Shown piece after piece: positions 45,201-55,499 of a DNA stretch of 64,000 nt (positions are counted from its first letter, which is position 1; each line of letters starts with the position of its first letter). The stretch comes from Gracilariopsis chorda (Eukaryota; Rhodophyta; Florideophyceae; Gracilariales; Gracilariaceae). Where the stretch lies: contig NBIV01000184.1 in the NCBI GenBank assembly GCA_003194525.1, positions 62,001 through 126,000 of the forward strand. Direction: 5' to 3'. The notes under the pieces are model-generated. The model had not been told where the DNA came from. It did no database searches and saw nothing but the letters and a program-made list of their open reading frames with translations. A program made the translations under genes and the position numbers.

Positions 45201-46650
45201 AACAAGCTTATACTGTCTCGCGTGCTCAGTCGCCGGCCTTAAACTCGGGCTTGACATCCGTACAGGCACGAGTAACTATCGCAAGCAGTAACCCTTGAGA
45301 GCTTCAAATGCAACCGGACAATTCTGCGCAACAATCCGATGCGAATCGCATACTGATTCATATTCGAGTCTAAAAATTATTCCACCGAGCCAAATTCTAC
45401 CCTGGCGTAACGTGTTCGATAAACCAGCGCCACGACGAGTATGCAGGTTAATGGAATGCCAGCCCCACTGGGGTTCATCATGATTTCGAGCATAGTATGG
45501 CGCTCCCCTTACGCGCTTCACACCCGTTGCTGATCCCAAAACATTATCATAAGGCACAAACACCGCTGCATTCACGCACCATTCCTCACCACTATCTTCC
45601 TCGTACTACAAGCCGCTTCGCCTAGCCGCCTCATGCTGAAGCCACCTACCCCACCGCAACTTACACCAGTTTGCAATAGGTGCACCTGCAACGACGACCA
45701 ACTGCTGAAATCGTACCACCATCTGTCCACCACCTATATGCTCTAAGCGTTAACGGTCCCGTCCGTTTTCGTCAATCTTACTAACAGAAATCACCTCAGC
45801 CATTATCCATAAACATTCCTATGACACTGCAGTCCTCGACCAAGGCTGAGAAATGCCCAAGGCACTCCGTTTTCTGATCCGTTCCACATACTCTTCCATT
45901 CCCTCGCGAACTAACCTTTCAAGGTCCACTTCATTTTCTTCATTCAGTAGGCCACGCGATTTCTCCTCAGTCACCAAATTGCTCGCTTCACGTCTCTTCA
46001 TCCTATAAAATGATCGGCGCACGGCATCGCAGGAAGCGGTAGAAAAATGCGCAGTCCACGAATCATGCCACCTAACCCAAGCAGCGCTTGCCACCTCTTC
46101 TGCATCCTGGGCAACACCAGCCTTTTCTGCTCGTGGTCCGGTTCAAAAGCGCCGCACACGCGGCCTTTCGAGCAGCATGCCACCGCGGTTGTGCGTCTAG
46201 GTCGTCCGAGCCCCGCCCGATCGATAGATCGGTGGGCTCCTCACGAGATGTCGACGCTGTTGAGCACTCTTTAGATAGCAGCTCTCACCGTCGCGACGCT
46301 TGTTCACCCGGCTGTCACCAATCACGCCACAGAGTGTGCCGCCAGCAAACCAAAGCTTACAAAACAACGATGCTTTCACAATGACCTGATACGTGGAGAA
46401 ACTGGCTTCGTCGAGTTCTGGTCTTCGTCGGTCTACATCACGATGAACCGGGGGGGGTGACAGCCTGTCATTCTAACCAGCAGTCCCTGGAGCTCGCATT
46501 GGTCCTGTGCACGTCCTGCGATGGACGAAACATCCAACGCGAGCTCACTCGACCAAGTAAAGAAGGCTGACGGCCCCCCGTCGGCCCGAAGAGGGGCGGC
46601 GACCGAGAAGAGATTCTCGAAGCTACCAACCTCGCTCCCCTTTGTTCCTT
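45201..46650. other. Unexplained GC-richer insert within RNase H
   Basis: About 1.45 kb with no similarity to the surrounding LTRs or polyproteins. It is more GC-rich than its neighbours, especially after 46000. On the minus strand a frame at 45819-46094, open on to about 46135, reads AEKAGVAQDAEEVASAAWVR, then SCDAVRRSFYRMKRREASN and LVREGMEEYVERIRKR. It is charged, helical and protein-like, without a known family. Another minus-strand frame lies at 45276-45575 (PQWGWHSINLHTRRGAGLSN). These could be pieces of a host gene or an unknown transposon. Confidence 0.35.
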
Positions 46651-47016
46651 GCTCTCGCCGCGCACAATGTAGCGGACTGCATTGCATTAGTGATTGCAAG
46701 TCAAGAGCTAATAGGAATATCTCGAGTAGTTGCAGAATTTGCATTATTTGTTAATGGTAACACTCCACTACCCTCAGACAACCAATCTGCGCTTAAGTGG
46801 ACCATTGGTGAGCGTTCGTCACCTGGAAGTGCCAAACACAATGAACTGAATATAAAATTTATCTGGGACTTAGCGAAGAGCAAGGTGATAAGTGTGGGAT
46901 ATGTCGGAAGTGAGGAAAATGATGCTGGCATACTCACCAAGCCACTAAGTCCTGCTATGACGCAATTGATCTTGGGTGGAACTGGTCTGAACCAGGAACT
47001 AGAGAAGGGTTGTTGA
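46651..47016 (+). pseudogene. Copia RNase H, C-terminal part
   Basis: The frame reads ADCIALVIASQELIGISRVV, PLPSDNQSALKWTIGERSSP (third catalytic aspartate), then KHNELNIKFIWDLAKSKVIS and GLNQELEKGC stop. It matches the end of the C3 RNase H and overlaps the LTR start by six bases, as in C3. Its N-terminal part is replaced by the unexplained insert. Confidence 0.75.
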
Positions 47017-47820
47017 TGTGTGCAAATGGTCGAGTGCGTGGTGTTTCTGGGACATCATGGTGCTGCACTTGGAAACAAAGTCTCATATAACCGAGGGCTG
47101 TTTTTGAGAGCTGCTTTGCAAAAGGGTATATGCGTGTGGTCGCAAACCCAAGGTGAAAGGCATAAGATTGGCTACTGCATATACTCATATGCAATGCATT
47201 GGTTACAAGGGTTGTGCATACTATGGGTCATGGGTACGAAACTGGCCACTTGGCATAAGGTGAAAGAGCATGGTACTTAGGATTATGTGTGGGTACATCT
47301 GGTTTACAGGTACATGCAGGTGTTGCATAGGTGCAGTTGTGAAAGTAAGCACGTGCCATGCACGCAACACACCTAGGGTATGTACATGGATGCGGTGGCA
47401 TGTGAATTTGTGCTTTGTCATATTGATGATTATGCAAGTAAGTGTTTACACAGTGCTGTCACATGCTGGCACATTTTTGGCATGTCTGGCTCACTTGTTG
47501 CACATTGTTGGCTGCTTGGTTCACTTGGTGTGCGTTGTTGTAATGTGTTATTATGTTGTTGTGCATGGTTGAACTGAGCTGTAATCAGTGTGTGCAACGC
47601 TTATTGCGTTATGTTTTATTATGATTGGTAGTATTGGGTGTCCCCACTTAGTGGTGTAGGGTTTTCTTGTAGTGGTAGTGCGAACTAAAGGTGCTATATA
47701 AGATTAGAAAGTCGCAGTACCAAGTAAACTCGCCCCCAAGCCTGGCAACCTTCACTCTTTATTTTCTTTCTTTCTTTCCCTTTCTTTTCCTTCGAAGCCC
47801 AACTTCATTCCATATCAACA
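47011..47820 (+). repeat. Copia 3' LTR, sense (L7)
   Basis: The LTR runs TGTTGATGTGTGC...CATTCCATATCAACA, 810 bp, with terminal TGTTGAT/ATCAACA inverted ends. It follows the RNase H stop codon as a 3' LTR should. It is joined directly to an antisense partial copy of the same LTR. Confidence 0.82.
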
Positions 47821-48099
47821 CTTATTCCTAAGTACTATGCCCATTTACCTTACGTCAAGTGGCTGGTTCCGTGCTCATGACCCATACGATGCAAAACATT
47901 TGTAACCAATTGCATTGCATATGAGTATATGCAGTAGCCAATCATATGCCCGTTTCATGTTGGGTTTGAGAACACACGCATATGGGCTTTTGCAAAACAA
48001 CTCTCAAAACAGCCCTCCGTTAAATGAAACTTTGTTTCCAAGTGCTGTACTATGTTGTCCCAGAACTACCAGGACCTCGACCATGTGCTAACCTGAACA
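47821..48099 (-). repeat. Copia LTR, antisense, truncated (L8)
   Basis: These 279 bp match the reversed first third of the LTR (ATTCCTAAGTACTATGCCC to ACCATGTGCTAACCTGAACA). The other two thirds are absent. Together with L7 it forms an inverted LTR pair meeting at 47820/47821. Confidence 0.7.
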
Positions 48100-49631
48100 C
48101 CTATACTCATGAAGGGTGACATGAGGTGACCTTACTACTCGAGGAATATGTTCGTCATCACTAACCAGAACCTCGTAAACACCATGCTCAAGAGTCTGCA
48201 CGTACACTCCCTCAAGTGCATGAGACCCGATCGTGGTGGCCAGATTCATTCTTAGTACGTATGCGGCACATCCAAATACTCTGACATGCGTCAAAGAAGG
48301 CCTAGTTTCAGTCAGTAGGACATACGGAGTCACGCCAGTCGTGGAGTGCGGCACCCTATTGCGAACATAAATCACATGTTTTAGTACGTACGAACACAAA
48401 CATTCTGGAAGACTGGCTTCAATGAGCAAAGCTCGGGCAGCTTCAACCATAGTGCGATTTATGCGCTCTGCAATAGCATTGTTTTCTGGGGTATAAGGTG
48501 AAGAAAACGAATCCTCCCGGAAACCATTTTTTGGAGTCTTTTGCAAGGCAATGTACTCTTCTACGTTGTCAGAGTGCAGCTTTCGAATAAGCACATGCTC
48601 TTCTCTAAGCTGTTTGAGCTTCTGCCTCACACCCAGGAACATTTCACTGATCTCACATCTTTGCATCATGAACCCAAGTATTGCATATTGCGAGTGATCA
48701 TCCAAAAGTCCAGACGCATCGCAGAATCGGTTTGTGAATGATGGCACTAGTGGACCCATAATTTGTTAGTGCACAATGTCCCCAACGTGCTTAGCTCGTT
48801 TAAAAGTGCCCAGAACTAGAAGCTTATGTGCCTTGCCAAGGCTACATGACCAACATACCTCCTTCATGCACTTGATCGTTGGGACTTCTTCGACATGGTC
48901 GTGAACCTGTTGTAGGTCATACTTATTCATATGTGCCATTCGGCGATGCCGCACTGAACTTGTGCGGTCGTCCGTTGCAGAAAGTATTTTGGATATGTCC
49001 GTGTGGGCAATTGGGTTGGGCAAGGTGTATAAACCGGCGCTATGGTGACGAGACTCATGTCCAGCCTGAAACCCATTTTCATGTTGTAGGTGTACTTCCT
49101 TATCACAGAACAGTGATTGGATACCCTTGTCAGCTAAAAAACCCACAGACACTAAGTTATATCCAAGATTCGGAACAAGCAGTACTTCAGACAACCTCAG
49201 ATTCACATCAAAGAAGGGTATTATGACATCTCCTTCTGGCGTGGCAGTTACAGTGGTGTTGTCTGCTAGTTCAATTTTCTTATCTGGTATGTCAATTAGT
49301 TTGTTTGGAACAAAATCAGATAAAGAACAGAAGAAATGAGAGGTAGCACCATTGTCTGCAAATGTGTCGACGCAGTCAATAACCGGCGGTACCACTGATG
49401 GCTTCTCAATTGCAACTCCAGCAATCTCAACCTTGGACGCCTTCCGTGATAACTTTCCGGATCGCTTGGGCTTTTCGACTGAGTTGAGCTTCAGCTGATC
49501 CAAGATCGCTTGTGTCAAGTGGTTATCAGGGTTATCTTGATTCATGTGACAGTGGTCTCGAATGTTTCCATCGTGCTCACAAAAGGTGCAATGGTACCCA
49601 TTTTTGCTTCCAACAGCATATGCACGACCAG
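48100..49631 (-). mobile_element. Ty1/copia element C8, left part (nucleocapsid to integrase to linker)
   Basis: C8 is the copia copy with the longest open reading. From 49631 down it reads RAYAVGSKNGYHCTFCEHDG (nucleocapsid; the knuckle histidine is asparagine, CX2CX4NX4C), then protease-flank text (DNGATSHFFCSLSDFVPN) and DLRLSEV-type text ending GYNLVSVGFLADKG. The integrase zinc site HRRMAHMNKYDLQQVHDHV...CWSCSLGKAH is intact. One TAA at 48763-48765 breaks VH-(stop)-QIMGP, where other copies have VHSDI, so the first catalytic aspartate is also lost. KLHSDNVEEY and NAIAERINRTMVEAAR are kept. It ends in the linker at HVTLHEY, where LTR L8 begins. Its upstream gag lies beyond the gypsy insertion at 60866. 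Confidence 0.8.
49627..49631. repeat. Target-site duplication of the gypsy element, left copy (ACCAG)
   Basis: ACCAG precedes the left LTR and is repeated at 60861-60865 after the right LTR. The match is perfect and lies in the copia C8 reading frame on both sides. Confidence 0.9.
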
Positions 49632-50107
49632 TGTAAGATAGCGAGCACGGAGCGCTACCCACGGAGGAATCCAAAGGAAATAATGCCAACGGCAAGACCA
49701 CTCGTACGAAAGGCGCACTCGGGCAATACTAACTGCGATGCTTACAGGAGGTGGCGTGCGGCGTAATAGCGACGTAGAAGCCTGAAGGAATTAGAGTGAA
49801 ACTAAGCAAAGGATGGCTAGTAGGCTCAAGAGGGTCTCTGACTTTACCTCAGGATGGAGGCGCAGCTCAAGCAGCAGAAGTATCTGCTGCGAGACGCCTC
49901 TACCTCAGGTGCAGTGCACTGTAACGCCGTGCACCACGTGAACTACCTATACTACCTATGGTTCTAAAACTAATAGTTAAAAATTAAATAACCACTGGGG
50001 CTTGCCCAGGCCCACGTGTACGACCTGCACAGTCGTGCCAACAACCGAACCAGCCCGTAGGGGTCATTTCCAAAGGCATGGTGCCACATTCCACCCATTA
50101 TACTACA
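49632..50107 (-). repeat. Gypsy 3' LTR
   Basis: On the plus strand it runs from TGTAAGATAGCGAGC to CCATTATACTACA, 476 bp, bounded by TG...CA. The partner is at 60385-60860. Because gag-pol is on the minus strand this left copy is the 3' LTR. Confidence 0.93.
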
Positions 50108-50119
50108 TATCTCCCCTCA
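50108..50119 (-). other. Gypsy polypurine tract
   Basis: Read on the minus strand, TGAGGGGAGATA lies immediately before the 3' LTR (TGTAGTATAATGG). This is the expected purine-rich primer for plus-strand DNA synthesis. Confidence 0.75.
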
Positions 50120-50682
50120 TAGACTTTGCCGTCCTCGGGGCAGTCCAAACGAACGTATCACGCAGTATAAGCTCACGAGCGATCACCTCTTGGTAGCTGC
50201 ATTCCTTTGGCTTCGCTTGAGTTCGTAATGGACGAAGCCCCCTCAGTGGCGGTTGATTCAACGCGTGCCCGGGTGACGCGGCGGGCTTCATGGGTGCAAC
50301 CTTCCCATCGGAGCGCACGGGGCTCCCGTGACCTTAGCGGAAATATCTTGACCATTGGAATGCGCGTACGATGACTTAACGAGACACAATTGGAAAAGTT
50401 GCCCGGTGGAGCGGGCGGAAGCCATGTCAAAATTTTGTATTACTCACGGGAGTCGTTGCAGAAGGTGCCGTTCCTTAGGCGGGCTCCTCGTTGTCGTGCC
50501 ATTGGTCGCGTTCGTTCGCTCGTCTCAATCGTGCCGTTCTGTTGCGTTTCCACCGGTACTTAAGATATCCGATGGTAGTCGGTTGTCCGATGGTACTGGC
50601 AAGGGCCTCTACATTCGCCTACCGCCAGGTCCTCGTTTCATCGCCTCCACCTTCATTGGTTCCTAGCGAGTGTGGGCCCCCA
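50120..50682 (+). other. 5' flank of the antisense ORF inside the gypsy element
   Basis: About 560 bp between the polypurine tract and the antisense ATG. The antisense frame is open for part of it (from about 50491), but the first well-placed ATG is at 50683. A promoter for the antisense gene would have to lie here or in the LTR. No motif is identified. Confidence 0.35.
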
Positions 50683-52662
50683 ATGGCTAATTCCAACTAC
50701 AGTGGCGGCGTGCCCCGTCCCGGAGATCGCTATGATCACACCGTTGGTCGTCAGCGCGGTGTGCACCGCTACGCGGGGATGCCGTTTCCCGTGAGCACGT
50801 ACCTCAGCCGCCAGGAGACGTATTTTGACGCACGTCGGTTCGCCGCAATCTCTGAGACCCAGAGGGGCCCGAACAGGGCTCATCAGGTTGCCTTGTACCA
50901 ACGGTGGTTGCATTGTCCTGCGGGTGGGAAGACCGTACCGGAATGTGTCAGGGAGGTGACGCCAGTTATGGCCTACTTGCGTACCTTGAAGTAAGAAGAC
51001 TACCAGCGGCGGTCCAACCTCTTACTGCGCGAACTGTACGAAAACTTCGCCGATCCTTCGGTACAGTTTCCGCCTTCAGGACAGAACCTCTTAAGATTGA
51101 TGTTGTTCCCTCCCCCGTACAACTAAATGTAGTGGGTGAACGACCGTACCTATTGGAACGATTTCTCGGATCCTGAAGGTCGTATGCGCACCAATCTTAG
51201 GTATCTTTTCTGCTGGCAACAAGTGGAGTTCCATGACATGGAAGCTCCCGACAGGAGCGGTCTGTACCCTAGGATGCCGTTCTTCCAGGATATAGACTGG
51301 CAGGATTTCTGGCGCGTGTCGAACCTTCTGGCAGTTCCAACTCCTCCATTGGCAGCTTACCACTCAAGGCAGATGGTAAATGATCCTACGGATAGACGGC
51401 TAACTTGGAAGGTGCTCACGGTGGAGTGGGCGGTCTTCGTCTTGATGGCCTTTCTCGATACCTGCAGGTTCGGCGTGCGATGCATCGTTCGTAGTAATGA
51501 TTATCGTGTCTGGAGCCACGATAACGCTTGTCCGAGTCCTGTTCGTCATTTGGTACGTCTCCCAAGGATGATCATTGTGTACCTTCGGGGACTAGGGATC
51601 CAGAAACTGGTGAGGGACACTGCCTGTGGCGCGGAGCGTGTTGAGAACCTATTGGATTATGTTCTCCGAATGGATTGGGCGAATACGCCGGGCTACCATT
51701 GGTACGACTATGAAGCGGATAACGTTCAGGCAATCTTGCACCATCTTTCAGGCATGGACGACTGTAAGAGTTACCCTGCGTTCCCATTGCGAGCCGTTCC
51801 GGATGTAATCTCCCGTAAGGACGTGGCGAATTACTATCCAAAGGGTCGAGGGTTCTCCGTTGCTTGTCTGGCGCCTGACGACATCCCTTTGTCTCTCCCC
51901 ACAATCCCCAGCGGCGTGGAGGACCTCTTTGGGGGCGAACCTGTGGATCCCATCCCGAGTGGCGTTCCACATTCTGCTCCAGTGGTTACGGAGCCCTTCG
52001 TGCCGGCGGTAGTCGCGCCAACGGTGGATCCTCCAACTATTGTTGCTCCCCCTCCTGCGGTTGTGTTGGCTGCTCCCGAGGCGGTGGCTGAACCGGTGGC
52101 AGCAACTCCAGCGCTCACAATTGTTCTTGAGGTAACCACTGCCGGCGTCAGCGTGGCACCGCTGCTTGAGCCCTCCAGGCAAGTTATCGCAGGCATGCTT
52201 GGTGTGGCGACGTATGCCGCTTTGGAGAGCCTGTCAGCTGAAATGATCGCCAATGGTTACACGGGCAATTGGCGCCTGGGAGACATTCTCATGACCGCCA
52301 GGTCTTGGCTGCGCCGTTCGGTCAGGCTAGAAGCGCTACAGGCGGAGACGCAAGAGCTGCGTTCCAACCTTGCTAATGTCCTCCAGGAAAACATGGCGTC
52401 GCTCTCCCAAGGGTTGACTGAAAATTTGGACGAGCGGTTTGGGCTCAATCTGGTTCACCTAACGGATTCCGAAGGTTCGCATGATCTGGACACGCTTCCC
52501 AAGTCGGTTCCGCCCCCAGCCGTCGGTAGCCAGTTTAAGCGTCGTAAGCGCAACCGCCCATCTAAGGGTGGTACTTCCGGCGCTTCTGCTTCCAGTGGCG
52601 GTGCGGGGTCTTCCAGTGGTGCGCCGCCAGCGCCTTCTTCCTCTGGCGCGGTGCCCTCCTAA
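50683..52662 (+). pseudogene. Antisense accessory ORF of the gypsy element, about 660 codons, unknown protein
   Basis: On the plus strand, opposite to gag-pol, one frame runs from the ATG at 50683 (MANSNYSGGVPRPGDRYDHT) to the TAA at 52660. It is interrupted only by stops at 50992, 51124 and 51130; the last 508 codons are fully open. The N-terminal half (to about residue 400) is Trp/Tyr-rich and looks folded: HRYAGMPFPVSTYLSRQETY, DFSDPEGRMRTNLRYLFCWQ, FFQDIDWQDFWRVSNLLAVP. Next comes a Pro/Val/Ala-rich linker (about 415-480), a helical, coiled-coil-like stretch (LEALQAETQELRSNLANVLQ), then basic KRRKRNRPSKG and a Ser/Gly/Ala tail. The last part could be nuclear or nucleic-acid binding. Two AATAAA signals lie downstream (about 52944 and 53014). 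I recognise no family. Antisense ORFs are known in some plant Ty3/gypsy elements, but I cannot link this one to them. Confidence 0.7.
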
Positions 52663-53561
52663 TGCCGCTGTAATTGTAGCTCCCATTAGGGGAGAAATCC
52701 TTGAGGTAAACGACATGCGTTTGTAAGTTATCTCGCGCCATTGGCACTATGGAGACCAGCGGCGACGGTTGAGCTTGCGCATGCATTCCATTGGTTATCT
52801 TAGGCGGCGTAGTGGGCCGCGTGCCGTTTCAGGAGCAAATGGGAAGCCTAAAATCCGGCGTGATCTTCCAACGGTTTCTTGTACCTCGGGCATCCGACTT
52901 AGGCTCCCTGGGGATCACAAGTCCGTCAGAAATTGATAATCAAATAAAGCCACCGGTCTGCATGCCATTCCAGCGGTGTTCGAGCGCGCGTGTGTGCGCC
53001 CGTGGTTGACCAAATAAAGTAATTGACCGATTTTTTGGGCGTGCCAAACGTTGGCCCGCGCCAGGCTCGCGCTTCAGCGGCGAAATCACCTCAACGGGGC
53101 TGAAAAGGGGCATTGGAGGAGATTCCAAAACCAGTGCCGGCTTGCCTGTGCGCCGCCTCGTTTCCGAGTACGGCCGATTCTCTGTTTTCGGCCCGCAACT
53201 CGTCTTGCAAGCCATCTAAAGAAATTGAGGCTATTACCAGTGGATTTTTCGAGCGTTGCGCGCCGTTGCAAGGGCCGCGCGCGCTGTAAGTAAGCCAGTG
53301 GTTAGATGATTAGTTAGCAGTTAGCCAGTTAAGATTCGAAATAAACTGAGCCTTTTATAATCGACTGATCTGTTGGCGTATTCCACGTGGTAAGAGCATG
53401 CGCGTGTAGTTGTGTGCACTTGCGCACGCGTGCTACGCGTGCTACGCCCCTTCCAAAAAGGCGCGCTCCGTGCGCCCTTGTTTTCGCCAGAACCGTCAGA
53501 TAGAGTTAACCGGGATGTGCCGGCGCGGTTTCCACGAGTCGCACTCCGGAGGATATCCATA
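52663..53561 (+). other. Non-coding spacer between antisense ORF and integrase 3' end
   Basis: About 900 bp hold two CAAATAAAG signals (about 52943, 53013) that could end an antisense transcript, and GC-rich repeats such as TGCGCACGCGTGCTACGCG near 53420. Short frames here are not conserved-looking. The antisense gene and the integrase end are convergent across it. Confidence 0.45.
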
Positions 53562-55499
53562 TCAGCGGACTATGTAGACGGGGTTGCCGTGTTCGTGAAC
53601 CCCTGCCGCGAAGATATCCTCGACGACATATTCCGTTGGTAATAATTCCTCTGGTAACTCCATGGTGTCCGTCGGACCCAAGCTCTTTGGGCGCAAGCTT
53701 GCAGACCTACTACCACGCCCTGGGGGCTCAGTTCCATTGGAGAAATCGCTCCCTACGCCAGAGGCTATGCCAAATTTTTCCGCGGGTAGTGTTCCTAAGG
53801 TGGGCAGGATTCCAGGACGATGCGCCGGGTGCAGCGAACCATCAGGAAGCGCATCGTGCGGGGAAGCAGTCGCTTCGTCGCCCTGATTCAACGGCTCGTA
53901 GGCTTCTTCTGGAAGGTCCATATCATCCATTGGACCAAAACCTAGTGGGATATCTCCCTCACCAACGGATTCGGCGCTTTCCAGTGGAAGAAACGATTCC
54001 TCAGGCAGATCCATTTCTGCCAATGGAGCATAATCGCTGACAGGACCGACCGTGGGGTCAACAGACACTTCCTTAGGAGTCATACCAGTGGAGGAAACGT
54101 TTGGTAGACCGCTAGAGCGAGTTGTCCCAGCCTTTCGTGTGGATCTATCGGGGATAGGATCGTCATCCGGAGGCGGTGCTGATGGTTCTAATGGAGAAGC
54201 ACTAGCCAGTGGAGCGTGTGAAACACGATCGACGGTGACGGTATCCTCAAGGCCATCGCGCTCGATCGTAACCGTATGGCTAGATGCTCGTAACACCTTG
54301 AAAGGGCCAATGGATTTAGGCAAGAGCTTCCTAGAGGCGATTCCAATTTCCCCCAGAGGATTATTCTTGTCCGTAGGCGCGCGGTCCAGGTATATTAGTT
54401 CACCTGCCTTGAAGGTAGGTGTGAACTTAACAGTTTTTTCAATGTTTAATTTGTACCTTAACAGCGATCGCGATAGCGTAGTTCTCGCTGCATCTAGAAT
54501 AGAATCGATCCGCCGTCGAACATATCTCTTAGCTTGCGTAGGTTTCATTACTTCGGTGATATCCTGAGGGAACCAAGAGGTTATCACATCCACTCCCAAT
54601 GGTAGCGGATGCCGAGTCAGGGTGAGATCGAACGTTGTAGTGCCAGTGGACTTATGCACCTGTGTGTTGTAGGCATAAAACAATAGTTCTACGTAGTCGT
54701 CCCAATCCAATTGGTGCTCAGCAGTGTAGTGTACTAAACCATTCGCAAGCTTTTTGTTGAACTGCTCGGCTTGTCCATTGGTTTGTGGGTGGTATGCCGT
54801 CGTGGTGACGTGCTTGATACCTAAGGTAGCACAGACGTGCGAGAAGAACTTCGACACGACCTGTGTGCCATTATCCGTCAAGAGATAAAGCGGCAAACCA
54901 TAAGGATAGACCCAGTGGGTAAGAAACGCCATAGCGACATCCGTACCGGTAGTTGTCCTCAAGGGAATAGCCCGTGTGGTCTTGGTAAACCTATCGGTAA
55001 TAACCAAGATGAATCGGTTCCCGTGGGTGGACTTCGGCAGTGGGCCGAGTATGTCCATTGCCATGAACTCCAGTGGTCCAGCCGCTGGAAAGAGCTTGAG
55101 CTTAGCCTGATGGCGAGCTCGTATCCCACGGATCTTCGCACAAGAAGTGCACGTCCTTGAGGTGTTCCAAAGGTCATTCGCCATGAAGGGCCAATAGAAG
55201 TGCTTCCAAAGGGTTTGATACATGTGTGTGCCTCCAGGGGGTCCTGCAAACCGAGGGTAGTGAGCAAGGTAAAGGAACGGTGCCTGTAGGGACTTAAGGA
55301 ATGAACTTCTGGATAGAACCATCCAAAGGAGACCTTCGGCATAGCAATCCGAATTGGTCAAAGTCATAAAGACATCCACTGGTTCCAACAAGCTGTGCTT
55401 TTCCTTGGCAGAACTCATCATCCTTCTGCGCCTGTGGGAGATCCTGTAGGGTGATAGGGAGTAGTTCCTTCTCCTCTGGCACAACAGCATTAACCTCAA
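53562..55499 (-). CDS. Gypsy integrase with long acidic tail
   Basis: The 645-codon open frame covers the integrase, which inserts the element's DNA into the genome. The zinc domain includes HYPRFAGPPGGTHMYQTLWK and TCTSCAKIRG. The core carries the DD(35)E residues: MDILGPL, LLTDNGTQ and QTNGQAEQFN, with 35 residues between the second aspartate and the glutamate. A C-terminal domain (KSIGPFKVLRASSHTVTIER) precedes a long acidic, Pro-rich tail. The tail holds three repeats of the form (D/E)MDLPEE or MELPEE (AEMDLPEESFLPLE, DDMDLPEEAYEPLN, DTMELPEELLPTEY). No chromodomain is recognisable. The region upstream of about codon 75 is out of frame with the true pol, so the start shown is only a frame edge. 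Confidence 0.85.
   Translation of the reverse strand: MRLMLLCQRRRNYSLSPYRISHRRRRMMSSAKEKHSLLEPVDVFMTLTNSDCYAEGLLWMVLSRSSFLKSLQAPFLYLAHYPRFAGPPGGTHMYQTLWKHFYWPFMANDLWNTSRTCTSCAKIRGIRARHQAKLKLFPAAGPLEFMAMDILGPLPKSTHGNRFILVITDRFTKTTRAIPLRTTTGTDVAMAFLTHWVYPYGLPLYLLTDNGTQVVSKFFSHVCATLGIKHVTTTAYHPQTNGQAEQFNKKLANGLVHYTAEHQLDWDDYVELLFYAYNTQVHKSTGTTTFDLTLTRHPLPLGVDVITSWFPQDITEVMKPTQAKRYVRRRIDSILDAARTTLSRSLLRYKLNIEKTVKFTPTFKAGELIYLDRAPTDKNNPLGEIGIASRKLLPKSIGPFKVLRASSHTVTIERDGLEDTVTVDRVSHAPLASASPLEPSAPPPDDDPIPDRSTRKAGTTRSSGLPNVSSTGMTPKEVSVDPTVGPVSDYAPLAEMDLPEESFLPLESAESVGEGDIPLGFGPMDDMDLPEEAYEPLNQGDEATASPHDALPDGSLHPAHRPGILPTLGTLPAEKFGIASGVGSDFSNGTEPPGRGSRSASLRPKSLGPTDTMELPEELLPTEYVVEDIFAAGVHEHGNPVYIVR

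Larger units (their letters stand above)
38020..47820 (+). mobile_element. Ty1/copia element C7 with both LTRs and internal insertions
   Basis: C7 is the best-preserved copia in the window: 5' LTR (38020-38820), primer site, leader, gag (from 39594), integrase (40690-41640), RT (42480-43980), RNase H (44800-45200 and 46655-47016) and 3' LTR (47011-47820). It is interrupted by a family S solo LTR (41677-42470), an antisense copia LTR (43988-44799) and about 1.5 kb of unexplained DNA (about 45200-46650). The two RNase H pieces overlap in the EAEY region, so the right end may come from a second copia copy. No 5-bp duplication was found around the whole unit, so treating it as one element is an inference. 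Confidence 0.6.

Noticed and set aside
51834..52253. Minus-strand frame of 139 codons inside the antisense ORF
   Set aside because: Low-complexity Thr/Ala/Gly text that mirrors the Pro/Val/Ala-rich linker of the plus-strand frame.
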